A stretch of DNA of 64,000 nucleotides from Rhodospirillales bacterium URHD0017 (GTDB lineage Bacteria; Pseudomonadota; Alphaproteobacteria; Reyranellales; Reyranellaceae): contig FODP01000002.1 of NCBI GenBank assembly GCA_900110395.1, positions 124,001-188,000 of the forward strand, written 5' to 3'. A program made the translations under genes and the position numbers. This document shows positions 37,842-45,806 of the stretch, one piece after another. The notes under the pieces were generated by a model. The model was not told the DNA's origin and did not search any database. It worked only from the letters and a program-made list of their open reading frames with translations. The number at the start of each line of letters is the position of its first letter. Position 1 is the first letter of the stretch.

Positions 37842-39503
37842 TCACTCCGCCGCTTGCGGGGCAGCCGCACCCGGCACGGTCGGCTCGGGATAGTCGGCGG
37901 CGGACTCAGGCACCAGCTGCGGCGGTGCGATGCGAACCGTCATCCAGACGTTGTAGCAGCCGATCAGTCCGCCGATCAGGAACAGCAGCCCGCCTACCGC
38001 CCGCGCGATGTAGTAGGGATGCATCTCGATCAGCGAATCGATGAAGGAATAGGCCAGCGTGCCCTGGGCGTTGTAGGTCCGCCACATCAGCCCCTGGATG
38101 ATGCCGGAGTTCCACATCGCCAGGACGTAGATGATGGTGCCCGCGAGCGCGAGCCAGAAGTGCCATTCGACGAGCCGCGGCGAGTACATGCTCTCCCGCT
38201 TCCACAGCCACGGCACCGCGGCATAGATCGAGCCGAAGGTGATCATCGCCACCCAGCCCAGCGCGCCGGCATGGACATGGCCGATCGTCCAGTCGGTGTA
38301 GTGCGACAGCGAGTTCACCGCGCGGATGGCGAGGAACGAGCCCTCGAAGGTCGTGATGCCGTAAAACACCGCGGCGACCATCATGAAGCGCAAGGTCGCG
38401 TCGTCGCGCACCCGGTGCCAGGCGCCGTTCAGCGTGAGCAACGCATTGGCAGCGGCGGTCCAGGACGGCACCAGCAGGATCACCGAGAAGGTCATGCCCA
38501 GGGTCTGCACCCATTGCGGCAGCGCCGTGTAGTGCAGGTGATGCGAGCCTGCCCACATGTAAAGGAAGGTGATGCCCCAGAAGCTGATGATCGACAGCCG
38601 GTAGGAGAACAACGGCCGGCCGGCGCGCTTGGGCAGGAAGTAGTACATCATGCCGAGGAAGCCTGCCGTCAGGAAGAAGGCGACGGCGTTGTGGCCGTAC
38701 CACCACTGCGTCATGGCATCCTGGACCCCGGAGAACAGCGAGTAGCTCTTGGCGCTGCCGAAGCTCACCGGCACGGCGAGGTTGTTGACGATGTGCAGCA
38801 TCGCCACGACCAGCACGAACGCCAGGTAGTACCAGTTGGCGACATAGATGTGCGGTTCCTTGCGATGGGCGAGCGTGCGCAGGTAGACGATCAGATAGGT
38901 CACCCAGACGACGACCAGCCAGAGGTCGGCGTACCACTCGGGCTCGGCGTATTCCTTCGACTGGGTGATGCCCATCATGTAGCCGGTGACGGCGAGCAGG
39001 CAGAAGAGGTTGTAGCCGAAGACCACGAACAGCGGGCTGAGCTGGTCGGGGATGCGTGCCCGCGAGGTGCGCTGCATGACATAGAAAGAAGTCGCGATCA
39101 GCGCGTTGCCGCCGAAGCCGAAGATGACGCTGGTCGTATGCACCGGCCGCAGGCGGCCGAAGCTCGTCCAGCCGGCCTCGAAGTTGAGGCTGGGATAGGC
39201 GAGCTGCCAGGCGACCCAGTCGCCGATGAACAGGCCGAAGGCAGCCCAGCCCATGGCGAGCAGGATGCCGGCCTTGGCCGGCTCGTCGTAGTAGCTGTCC
39301 TCGCGCGGGGCGGTCGGCTCGGGCGCGAAGTAGCCTGCGAGCACGTAAAAGATCGCGGCGATCGACAGCAGCATGATCAGTGCGCCGTGGATGCCCAGCA
39401 CCTCGTCCTTGCCGGCAATCAGCACGAAGAGGCCGCCGAAGGTGACGGCCAGCAGGAGCACAAGAGCGCGCTGGCGCTCGATTGTCGTGAGCTGCTCGAT
39501 CAT
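37842..39503 (-). CDS. ccoN: cbb3 cytochrome c oxidase catalytic subunit CcoN
   Basis: The 553-residue heme-copper oxidase subunit has twelve to fourteen membrane helices. WYGHNAVAFF, GSHHLHY (Cu-B histidines) and DWTIGHVHAGALGW (heme ligands) are all present. It reduces O2 to water with high affinity. First gene of ccoNOQP, with an FNR/FixK-type box 98 bp upstream. Confidence 0.98.
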   Translation of the reverse strand: MIEQLTTIERQRALVLLLAVTFGGLFVLIAGKDEVLGIHGALIMLLSIAAIFYVLAGYFAPEPTAPREDSYYDEPAKAGILLAMGWAAFGLFIGDWVAWQLAYPSLNFEAGWTSFGRLRPVHTTSVIFGFGGNALIATSFYVMQRTSRARIPDQLSPLFVVFGYNLFCLLAVTGYMMGITQSKEYAEPEWYADLWLVVVWVTYLIVYLRTLAHRKEPHIYVANWYYLAFVLVVAMLHIVNNLAVPVSFGSAKSYSLFSGVQDAMTQWWYGHNAVAFFLTAGFLGMMYYFLPKRAGRPLFSYRLSIISFWGITFLYMWAGSHHLHYTALPQWVQTLGMTFSVILLVPSWTAAANALLTLNGAWHRVRDDATLRFMMVAAVFYGITTFEGSFLAIRAVNSLSHYTDWTIGHVHAGALGWVAMITFGSIYAAVPWLWKRESMYSPRLVEWHFWLALAGTIIYVLAMWNSGIIQGLMWRTYNAQGTLAYSFIDSLIEMHPYYIARAVGGLLFLIGGLIGCYNVWMTVRIAPPQLVPESAADYPEPTVPGAAAPQAAE

Positions 39504-39601
39504 TGCAGTCGCGCCGCTCCCCCGTGATTCACCATGGAAATCCTACACCATCGGGTTGCCGTTCTTATAGTACTGTTATGGACAACCTTCATTGCACGTC
39601 G

Positions 39602-39615
39602 TTGACATAGATCAA
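39602..39615. promoter_or_regulatory. FNR/FixK-type box upstream of ccoN
   Basis: TTGAC-ATAG-ATCAA matches the TTGAT-N4-ATCAA consensus with one change. It lies 98-112 bp before ccoN and touches the stop codon of the GFA gene. An AT-rich stretch at 39561-39580 downstream may hold the -10 box. Suggests low-oxygen activation of the operon. Confidence 0.75.
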
Positions 39616-40020
39616 TTACGGAAACTCCGCGTGCTGCGGCAGGTCGTCGGTGATGGTGAACCACGGCGCCTTGGAGCCGACGAAGATGTGCCGGGCCGGG
39701 CGGATCGACGGCGCGTCGACCAGCGTGCCCATGGCGACATGCACGAAGGCGCCGTCGCGGACGACGGAAAACAGCAGCGAGCCACACAGGCGGCAGTGGG
39801 TGTTGTTGGCCTTGTCGTCGCCATGGACCATCAGCGCTTCGGCGCCTTGGGTGATGGCGACCTTCTCGCGCTCGATGCCAGCAAAGGGCTTGAAGGCCGA
39901 GCCTGTCGTGCGCCGGCAATTCGAGCAGTGGCAGTTCATGGCGTAACGGAATTCGTCGACCACCTCGTAGCGGACAGTACGGCAGAAGCACGTCCCGGTC
40001 AGGGCCTTGGCCACGCTCAA
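39616..40020 (-). CDS. GFA-family (CENP-V/GFA domain) zinc protein
   Basis: The protein of about 134 residues has the GFA zinc motifs: CFC near residue 12, CHCSNCRRTTGS near 31-42, and CRLCGS near 80. It ends RPARHIFVGSKAPWF. Relatives include glutathione-dependent formaldehyde-activating-type proteins, but most have no assigned activity. The likely start is TTG at 40020, whose TTGA overlaps the TGA of the fusion gene; GTG 40014 is the alternative. Translationally coupled last gene of a three-gene unit. Confidence 0.83.
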   Translation of the reverse strand: MSVAKALTGTCFCRTVRYEVVDEFRYAMNCHCSNCRRTTGSAFKPFAGIEREKVAITQGAEALMVHGDDKANNTHCRLCGSLLFSVVRDGAFVHVAMGTLVDAPSIRPARHIFVGSKAPWFTITDDLPQHAEFP

Positions 40021-41273
40021 TGCCCGAGTCGTCGTTGCGCCCGCCACTCCGACGGCGTCAGGCAGGCATGGCCATGCATGCCGACGCGCGCCCGCATCGC
40101 CTGCATCTCCTGCTCGACGTAGTCGCCGGCGTCGACGGCAAGCGCCAGGCCGGACACGACCATGGCAGCGCCAAGGTCTCTTCCCTCGACTCGGCAGAGG
40201 CCCACTGTCCGGCCGTGAGCATCCTGGCCCTTGGGCTCGCAGATGACGGGGCGGCGCTCGATCATGGCGGCGAGCGCGCGGGCGGCCACGAAGCCGGCCC
40301 GCCAGCCCTGCGGATAGCAGCGCTGGTCGAGCTCGGGCGCGTCGATGCCCCAAAGCCGGTAGGTGACGCCGTCCCTCTTGATCGTGTTGCCGTCGATCGC
40401 CACCGCCTCGGGAATCCTGGCCGGCAGGTCATGGTCGGCGAGGTAGCTTTCCAGCGCGAGAGTCCAGAGGTCGGGGACGGCGGCAAGCTGATGGCCGTCC
40501 ATCCCCTCCGGCAGGACATACTCGCGGAACGCGCCCTTGCCGCCGGCGGTCCCGAACGCGTTGAAGTTACGCCGGCTGTGGCGCAGCGAATAGAAGGAAT
40601 CGCCGTAGCCGTAGAGCCAGATCGTCGATCGCTTGAAGGCACTGCCGCGACGGAAGAGCTCCGCGTTGACGTCATCGATGGCGGGGCAACGATCGCTCAG
40701 CCATCCGCCGACGAAGTTCACGACGGCGCGCGGCACCGCCGGCTGCCGGCCGCTCCAGGCGACGGCCAGGAGGCCGCCGCGCGACACGCCGCCGACGGCG
40801 ACCCGTTCGCGATCGACAAAGGGCTGCGCCAGCAGCATCGGCATGATGGCATCAATGTCGCCGAGGGCGCGTTCGGCGCCGGCGAGCGCCCGCGCCGGAT
40901 CGCAGCTGTAGCCCTGCGCCCGGTCGGGCTCGAAGCCTTCGTCGTAGGTGGCCTCCGAGCCGCCGCGCCCGCGGCGCGAGGGCAGGATGACGGCCCAGCC
41001 GCGCGCCGTGAACCAGCCGGCCAGCGCCTTGGGATCGTCGGGCCGGTCGAACAGCGCCGGATCGCGGCCGCGACCGGTCGAGCCGTGATGGAAGATCAAG
41101 GTCGGGAACGGCCCGTTGCCGGGCGGCTTGTAGGTGATCGTGGCCAGCCTGACCTGTTCGCCGTCGATCGTCACCGGCACCATGGCGCGTTCCTGCGCGA
41201 CCGGCGACCCCGGCATCGCAAGGAGGCCGCAAGCGAGAAGCAGCGCGCCCAAGTGTCTGCCAGCGTGATTCAT
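40017..41273 (-). CDS. Secreted alpha/beta-hydrolase fused to a staphylococcal-nuclease-like domain
   Basis: The 418-residue protein has a signal peptide (GALLLACGLLAMPGSPVAQ). Residues about 30-283 are a dienelactone-hydrolase-like domain with FHHGSTG and nucleophile elbow GVSRGG. Residues about 286-418 are a SNase-type domain: RLWGIDAPE holds Arg306 and Glu314, and DAHGRTVG holds Arg355, matching Arg35, Glu43 and Arg87 of nuclease. The Ca-site Asp21 position is Asn (DGNT). The ATG overlaps the upstream stop as ATGA. The combination is unusual. Confidence 0.85.
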   Translation of the reverse strand: MNHAGRHLGALLLACGLLAMPGSPVAQERAMVPVTIDGEQVRLATITYKPPGNGPFPTLIFHHGSTGRGRDPALFDRPDDPKALAGWFTARGWAVILPSRRGRGGSEATYDEGFEPDRAQGYSCDPARALAGAERALGDIDAIMPMLLAQPFVDRERVAVGGVSRGGLLAVAWSGRQPAVPRAVVNFVGGWLSDRCPAIDDVNAELFRRGSAFKRSTIWLYGYGDSFYSLRHSRRNFNAFGTAGGKGAFREYVLPEGMDGHQLAAVPDLWTLALESYLADHDLPARIPEAVAIDGNTIKRDGVTYRLWGIDAPELDQRCYPQGWRAGFVAARALAAMIERRPVICEPKGQDAHGRTVGLCRVEGRDLGAAMVVSGLALAVDAGDYVEQEMQAMRARVGMHGHACLTPSEWRAQRRLGH

Positions 41274-42241
41274 GGATCGGGTCTCGTCGGCGAACGCCGC
41301 CTGCCATTCTGCAACGCAGCAGCGATGAACACCATCGACTTGGGCCACGAATCAGCGCGGGCCGCGTTGTTGCTGCCAGGGCTGCCACCCAGGCTGCCAA
41401 GCAAAGCAAAGGCACGAGTCTCGGGCGCGACGACCGGCCCGAACACCGAGTGGCCGGCGTCGGCATACTCCAGAAGCTGCGACGGGTGCTTGAATCCGCT
41501 GGCCTCCAGGCGGGCGATGATTTGAGCGGACATTCGACATGACGGCCAAAGCGAATCCAGCTTGCCGCAGATGACCATCACCGGGCCGTTGATCTTCTCC
41601 ACCGGAATGATGGCGTCGGGATGAACGAGTGCGTTCAATCCGTCGTCGAAGCCACTATGGACGCCAGACGCGCGATCGAGGCCGTACGGAACATACGGCA
41701 AGGGCTGACCGGCGAGAGACACCATGGATATGCGTGGGGAACCGAACGTCGACCAGACCACGCTGGATGGCACCGCGGCAACGACCACCTTCAAGTCCGG
41801 ATAGTGCGCCGCTACCAGAAGTGCGGCCATTCCGCCGATCGAGGTGCCGACAATGCCGATGCGCTCGGCGTCGACCCGCGGATGGGCACGCAGCCAGTCG
41901 ATGGCTGTCTTGAAGTACTCCAGCGGAAGGAGATGAATTGCCGTCGGCAGACGAGCTGTCGTCGGCAACCCCGGTCCGACGATGTAGGCGAGCTGAAGTA
42001 CGACATAACCGTGATCGGCGAGGGTCCTGGCTCCCCACGCCGTACGCTCATCCAAGCCACCCCCTGAGCCGCCGAGCATAATCAATGCCGGCACCCGGCC
42101 TCGACCGTCTGCGGGCAGATAGAGGTCGGCGACCAGGCCGTTGTCGAAGACGGCGGTCTTGAGCGGCTGAACCGGCGATTGGCCAAGCGCAGCGTCGGCC
42201 ACCGACATCAGAAGCAGTACGCTCAGCAGTGCTTTCGCCAT
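41270..42241 (-). CDS. BAAT-like/dienelactone-type secreted hydrolase
   Basis: The 323-residue alpha/beta-hydrolase has a signal peptide (MAKALLSVLLLMSVADAALGQ). GGSGGGLDER is the oxyanion region, GTSIGG the nucleophile elbow, DSLWP the acid and AGHSVF the late His. The domain resembles the C-terminal part of bile-acid-CoA thioesterases. ATG 42241 starts the signal peptide with a better ribosome-site distance than ATG 42250. First gene of the trio ending with the GFA protein. Confidence 0.85.
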   Translation of the reverse strand: MAKALLSVLLLMSVADAALGQSPVQPLKTAVFDNGLVADLYLPADGRGRVPALIMLGGSGGGLDERTAWGARTLADHGYVVLQLAYIVGPGLPTTARLPTAIHLLPLEYFKTAIDWLRAHPRVDAERIGIVGTSIGGMAALLVAAHYPDLKVVVAAVPSSVVWSTFGSPRISMVSLAGQPLPYVPYGLDRASGVHSGFDDGLNALVHPDAIIPVEKINGPVMVICGKLDSLWPSCRMSAQIIARLEASGFKHPSQLLEYADAGHSVFGPVVAPETRAFALLGSLGGSPGSNNAARADSWPKSMVFIAAALQNGRRRSPTRPDP

Positions 42242-42329
42242 GCAATGCATCGCTTCCACCCCGTCGCCCCGCTTCCAGGCGCTCGCCGGCGTACCTATTG
42301 GACCGCGCATACAACCTACCCCTCAACGG

Positions 42330-42810
42330 CAGGCCGCGGCCAGCGCCTCGGACACCGCAACGACATTGCGGTTGGCGGCATCGACATCGCGGCCAAGGCA
42401 ACACCCGACGGCTACACGCTGGTGATGGGCGAATCGAGCAACCGTGCCATCAATCCGTGTCTGCACAAGAAGCTGCCGTTCGATCCCGCCAGGGACGTGG
42501 CGCCGGTGGCGCTTGTCGGCACGGTGCCGCTGGTGCTGGTGGTCTCGGCCACTGCGCCCTTCGATTCACTGAAGGCGCTGGTCGGGACCGCGAAGAAGAA
42601 GCAGCTCACCTTCGCCTCGTCAGGCAACGGCACGGTGAGCATCTGGTCGGCGAGATGTGGAAGCGCCCCGTCGGCAGCGACCTCATGCACGTGCCCTACC
42701 AGGGCGCGGGCCCGGTGATGATCGACCCGGTGGGCGAGCAGGCCGACCTGAGAACGCGCCAAGTGGTCGGTTGCCGTCAAGTACTCCGGCGCGACGGTCG
42801 GCTGGAGCGC
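42330..42810 (+). pseudogene. TctC/Bug-family receptor pseudogene
   Basis: Fragments of a TctC receptor are spread over two frames. DIAAKATPDGYTLVMG to SSGNGTVS lies in one; HLVGEMWKRPVGSDLMHVPYQ follows after loss of one C at 42640/42641. Then an internal deletion joins EQADL to the C-terminal helix AKWSVAVKYSGATVG, in another frame. The signal peptide and the first 60 or so residues are missing. It is a genuine decayed copy, unlike the full receptor tail at the window start. Confidence 0.88.
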
Positions 42811-42830
42811 AGCGATGGTGCGTGTTCCAG

Positions 42831-43241
42831 CTACCGGGGAGTGGCGGAGCGGGCGCGGCGCCAGCGCGCCACGACCTGGTCGACGTCGAGCTTGGCGAGG
42901 CGCGTCGGCGGTCCCTCCACCACGGTCGCATTCAGCTTGCCGATCTCGACATTGAGCGCGGCGATGCGGCGACGGACCGTCGCCTCGTCAGGGAGCTTGT
43001 CGAGGCCAGCGAGCTCCTTCTCCACCTTGCGCGCCAGCTCGAGCGATGGCGGCGCCAGGGAGAGCTGCTCGCGCTGGGCGAGCTGCTTCACCCACCACAT
43101 CGGATCGTAGTCCTGGCCGTGATCGGGAAGCGGCTTGCCGGCGCCCGGCAGATTGTCGAAGGCGCCCTGTTCCTGGGCGACGCGGATCTGCGAGTCGATC
43201 CACGACTCCCAGCTCGTTCCGTAAGGCTTGCGCTGCGTCAT
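42831..43241 (-). CDS. DUF1992 (DnaJ-homologue subfamily C member 28-like) protein
   Basis: The 136-residue protein matches DUF1992: WIDSQIRVAQEQGAFDNLPGAGKPL and the later segment YDPMWWVKQLAQREQL. The family (YhdN in E. coli) has no settled role. It lies immediately downstream of the pseudogene on the other strand. The start at 43241 is the first ATG and gives family length. Confidence 0.87.
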   Translation of the reverse strand: MTQRKPYGTSWESWIDSQIRVAQEQGAFDNLPGAGKPLPDHGQDYDPMWWVKQLAQREQLSLAPPSLELARKVEKELAGLDKLPDEATVRRRIAALNVEIGKLNATVVEGPPTRLAKLDVDQVVARWRRARSATPR

Positions 43242-43334
43242 GGTCCCAGCCTCCTCGTCAGACCGAACCGTCGGCGCAGTATCGCACGTCCGGGCGGCCC
43301 CCATGCCTCGGCGGCGGTGTGTCATGCCGTCGCT

Positions 43335-44879
43335 CTAAGGCGGGCAAACCGTGAATTGCCGATAGATCCGCTCCAGCGCCAGGCACAGCCCTGCCGTATC
43401 GCAGGCCGCAGACGCCGCAAGGCGGGCGCGCATGCCGGCGCGCAGGGCAGCGAGGCTGGCTGGCGTCGCCGGGTCGCGCGCCAACGCACCGGCTTTGGCC
43501 ACCAGATCGTCTTCATCGCGGGCGACCCAACCATCGAGGCCCGCCGCGCGAAGAAGGGATGCGCTCGTGCGAGCGACCCAACGGTCGCCGGCGTAGGTCA
43601 GGACAGGAACGCCTTGCCACAGGGCCTCGGTCGTCGTGGTGCCGCCGTTGTAAGGGAACGTGTCCAGGGCGATGTCGATGCGGTCGTAGCTCTGCAGGAA
43701 GTCGAAGTGCGCCGCACCACCCTCGAGGTCGACGCGCTCGCTTGCGATACCGCGGTCAGCCAGGCGCGCGCGCAAATGGTCGCGGTTGGAGGGTTCTGCC
43801 AGCGTCGACGCGCGGATCAGCAGGCGCGACCCGGGCGAGGCGCGCACTATTCGCGCCCAGATATCGAGGGTGAGGTCGTTCAACTTGTATGCCGAGGCAA
43901 GCGAGCCGAATGTCAGCCTGCCCTGGTTGGTGCTGCAGGGCGGCGGCACGACATCCGGCACGGCATGAAAGACCTCGAATGCAAGATAAGTGCCGCGCAC
44001 ACGCAACACGCGCTCGGTATAGAAGCCTTCCTCTGCCGGCGGGATCACCGCGTCATCGCCGATGATGCCATCGAAGCAGGCGAGGCCCGACGTCGCGAAG
44101 CTGTTGAACCAGGCGAGCTGCACCGGCGCAGGCCGGCGCAGGAACAATCGCAGCCATTTCGCGGCGCTGTAGGCGTTGAGGTCGACGAGCACGTCGATGC
44201 CGGCCGCAGCGAGCAGGCGGGCGATCTTTTCGTCATCGCACGAGCCCACCTGCCAGATCACGTCGTGGTCGTGTCCCCGGTAGCCGGCCGCCGCCGAGGG
44301 GTCGCCGCCGAGGGAGACCAGATGCACTTCGAAGCGGTCACGATCGTGGCGATTGATCACGCCGTAGACCGGCTTCATCCAATTTGCCTTGTCGAAGAAG
44401 GCCGAAACGTAACCGATCCGCAATTTCCCATCCGACGGTGGGCGCGGTGGACGCGGCACGGGGCTGACGCCGGCGGCGAGGTGCCGCCCCCATGCGTATC
44501 GCGCCGAGAACACGTCGGCGTTTCCCGCCGAGGCGCTGCCCGGAATGATGATGGCGACGTTTTCTTCCGCCTTGGTGCGCATCGAGGCGGCGGCGGCCGC
44601 GCGGCGATAGGCATAGATTGCCCGCTCGACGTCGCCGAGCTTGAACAGCGCCTCGGCCAGCAGGCCCCACGCCCCGACCTCGTCCGGCCGCAGGCGCACG
44701 GCGCGGAGCAACGCTTCGCTGGCCTCGCCGTAGGCGCCGACCCGCAGCCGTGCGGCGCCGAGACCATGCCAGGCCGCGACGTTGCCCTGGTCGGCGGCCA
44801 GCACGCGACGATAGACGGATGCTGCCGCGTCGATGTCCCCGGCCAGGTGCAGCGCATCGGCCGTTTCAATGTCGGTCAT
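43335..44879 (-). CDS. TPR plus GT41 (O-GlcNAc transferase/SPINDLY-like) glycosyltransferase
   Basis: The 514-residue protein has three to four TPR units (residues about 5-110), then a GT41 catalytic region. IGYVSAFFDKANWMKP opens the GT domain. PVQLAWFNSFATSG, LTFGSLASAYKLND, DTFPYNGGTTTTEALWQGVPVLTYAG and RTSASLL are the UDP-sugar and acceptor motifs. Bacterial relatives O-glycosylate proteins in the cytoplasm. The TPR part is shorter than in plant or animal OGT. No obvious target is adjacent. Confidence 0.87.
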   Translation of the reverse strand: MTDIETADALHLAGDIDAAASVYRRVLAADQGNVAAWHGLGAARLRVGAYGEASEALLRAVRLRPDEVGAWGLLAEALFKLGDVERAIYAYRRAAAAASMRTKAEENVAIIIPGSASAGNADVFSARYAWGRHLAAGVSPVPRPPRPPSDGKLRIGYVSAFFDKANWMKPVYGVINRHDRDRFEVHLVSLGGDPSAAAGYRGHDHDVIWQVGSCDDEKIARLLAAAGIDVLVDLNAYSAAKWLRLFLRRPAPVQLAWFNSFATSGLACFDGIIGDDAVIPPAEEGFYTERVLRVRGTYLAFEVFHAVPDVVPPPCSTNQGRLTFGSLASAYKLNDLTLDIWARIVRASPGSRLLIRASTLAEPSNRDHLRARLADRGIASERVDLEGGAAHFDFLQSYDRIDIALDTFPYNGGTTTTEALWQGVPVLTYAGDRWVARTSASLLRAAGLDGWVARDEDDLVAKAGALARDPATPASLAALRAGMRARLAASAACDTAGLCLALERIYRQFTVCPP

Positions 44880-45001
44880 TGAACCCCAGATTGCGCGCGA
44901 GAAGACCGATCTTGTGCCGGCGGACGCGGCGCACGATGTCGATGCAGAGAGCGTCCCACCCGCCGTGGCGGAGGATACGTTCCTTCCGCCTTCGCTTCCA
45001 G

Positions 45002-45465
45002 CTACTGGCGGCGGCAGTCCAGCACGACCGACTGGCCGGAGGCCTCGGGATTCGCCGAAGCGTAGCGCTCGTTGCCGCCCTCGCGGCACATGTAGCGCGC
45101 CTGGTATTCCTTGGCGCAGCCGGGCCGGGGATCGCCGATCTGACGGGCGTCGATACGGTAGACGCAATAGTCGCGGCCCTGGCACTGCCGCGCCAGATCG
45201 TCGGTGACGTTGGTGCTGACGTTGCCGGCGCAGTTGCGGCCGTAGGCGGCGCCCAGCACGCGGATCGAGACGCCGGTGCCGTAGGAGCGGTTCTGGTCCG
45301 GCGCGTGCTGTTGCTGGTCCTGCTGCGGGCCGATCTGGATGCCGCCGCCGCCGCTTCCCGGCAGGGGGATGGTTATCTGCGCCGCCGCGGGCGACACGCC
45401 AACGGTTAGCAGCAGGACCGCAAGCAGCGGACCGACCATGTCCTTGAGTGACGCTCGAGCCATGG
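45002..45465 (-). CDS. Secreted Cys-rich protein with SUEL-type lectin-like domain
   Basis: The 154-residue protein has a signal peptide (LLAVLLLTVGVSPAAAQ), then a Gly/Gln-rich linker. A C-terminal domain contains ISIRVLGAAYGRNC-like start, CQGRDYCVYRID, GDPRPGCAKEYQARYMC. The Cys spacing and GDP.PGC..Y motif recall rhamnose-binding SUEL lectins, but assignment is tentative. GGAGG precedes ATG 45465. Probably periplasmic. Confidence 0.7.
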
Positions 45466-45526
45466 ACACCTCCCCCGCTTCGGGTCCTTGAAAGCGTACA
45501 GACTTGCGCATCATACCACGTGGGTT

Positions 45527-45703
45527 TCAGCAGAGACACACGCCTGAAGATGCGGCTTCACAGGCGAACGTTGACGCATCCGCAAAGTCGAGGCCCGTAA
45601 CGCAGCCTCGCCACCACCAGAGGACGGCGATCGCCACCAGGAACATCACCGCCAACAAGGCGGCAGTCATGGCAAGTCGCGCCAGGGCAGGGGCGAACCG
45701 CAT
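45527..45703 (-). CDS. Possible small membrane protein
   Basis: A 58-residue frame from ATG 45703 has one strong membrane helix (LAMTAALLAVMFLVAIAVLWWW) and a Cys-containing tail. A GTG at 45760 would add 19 residues. No ribosome site is visible for either, and it lies divergent to the MFS gene. It may be a chance frame. Confidence 0.3.
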   Translation of the reverse strand: MRFAPALARLAMTAALLAVMFLVAIAVLWWWRGCVTGLDFADASTFACEAASSGVCLC

Positions 45704-45806
45704 GCGGCGCAGGATAAGACAAGAGCGGATACCTTCAATGCAGTCTTGCAGGCGCTTCACGCCGGCAGCCTTGACCAGTCGGATGCGGCAGCCGAGGGTC
45801 TACGGC

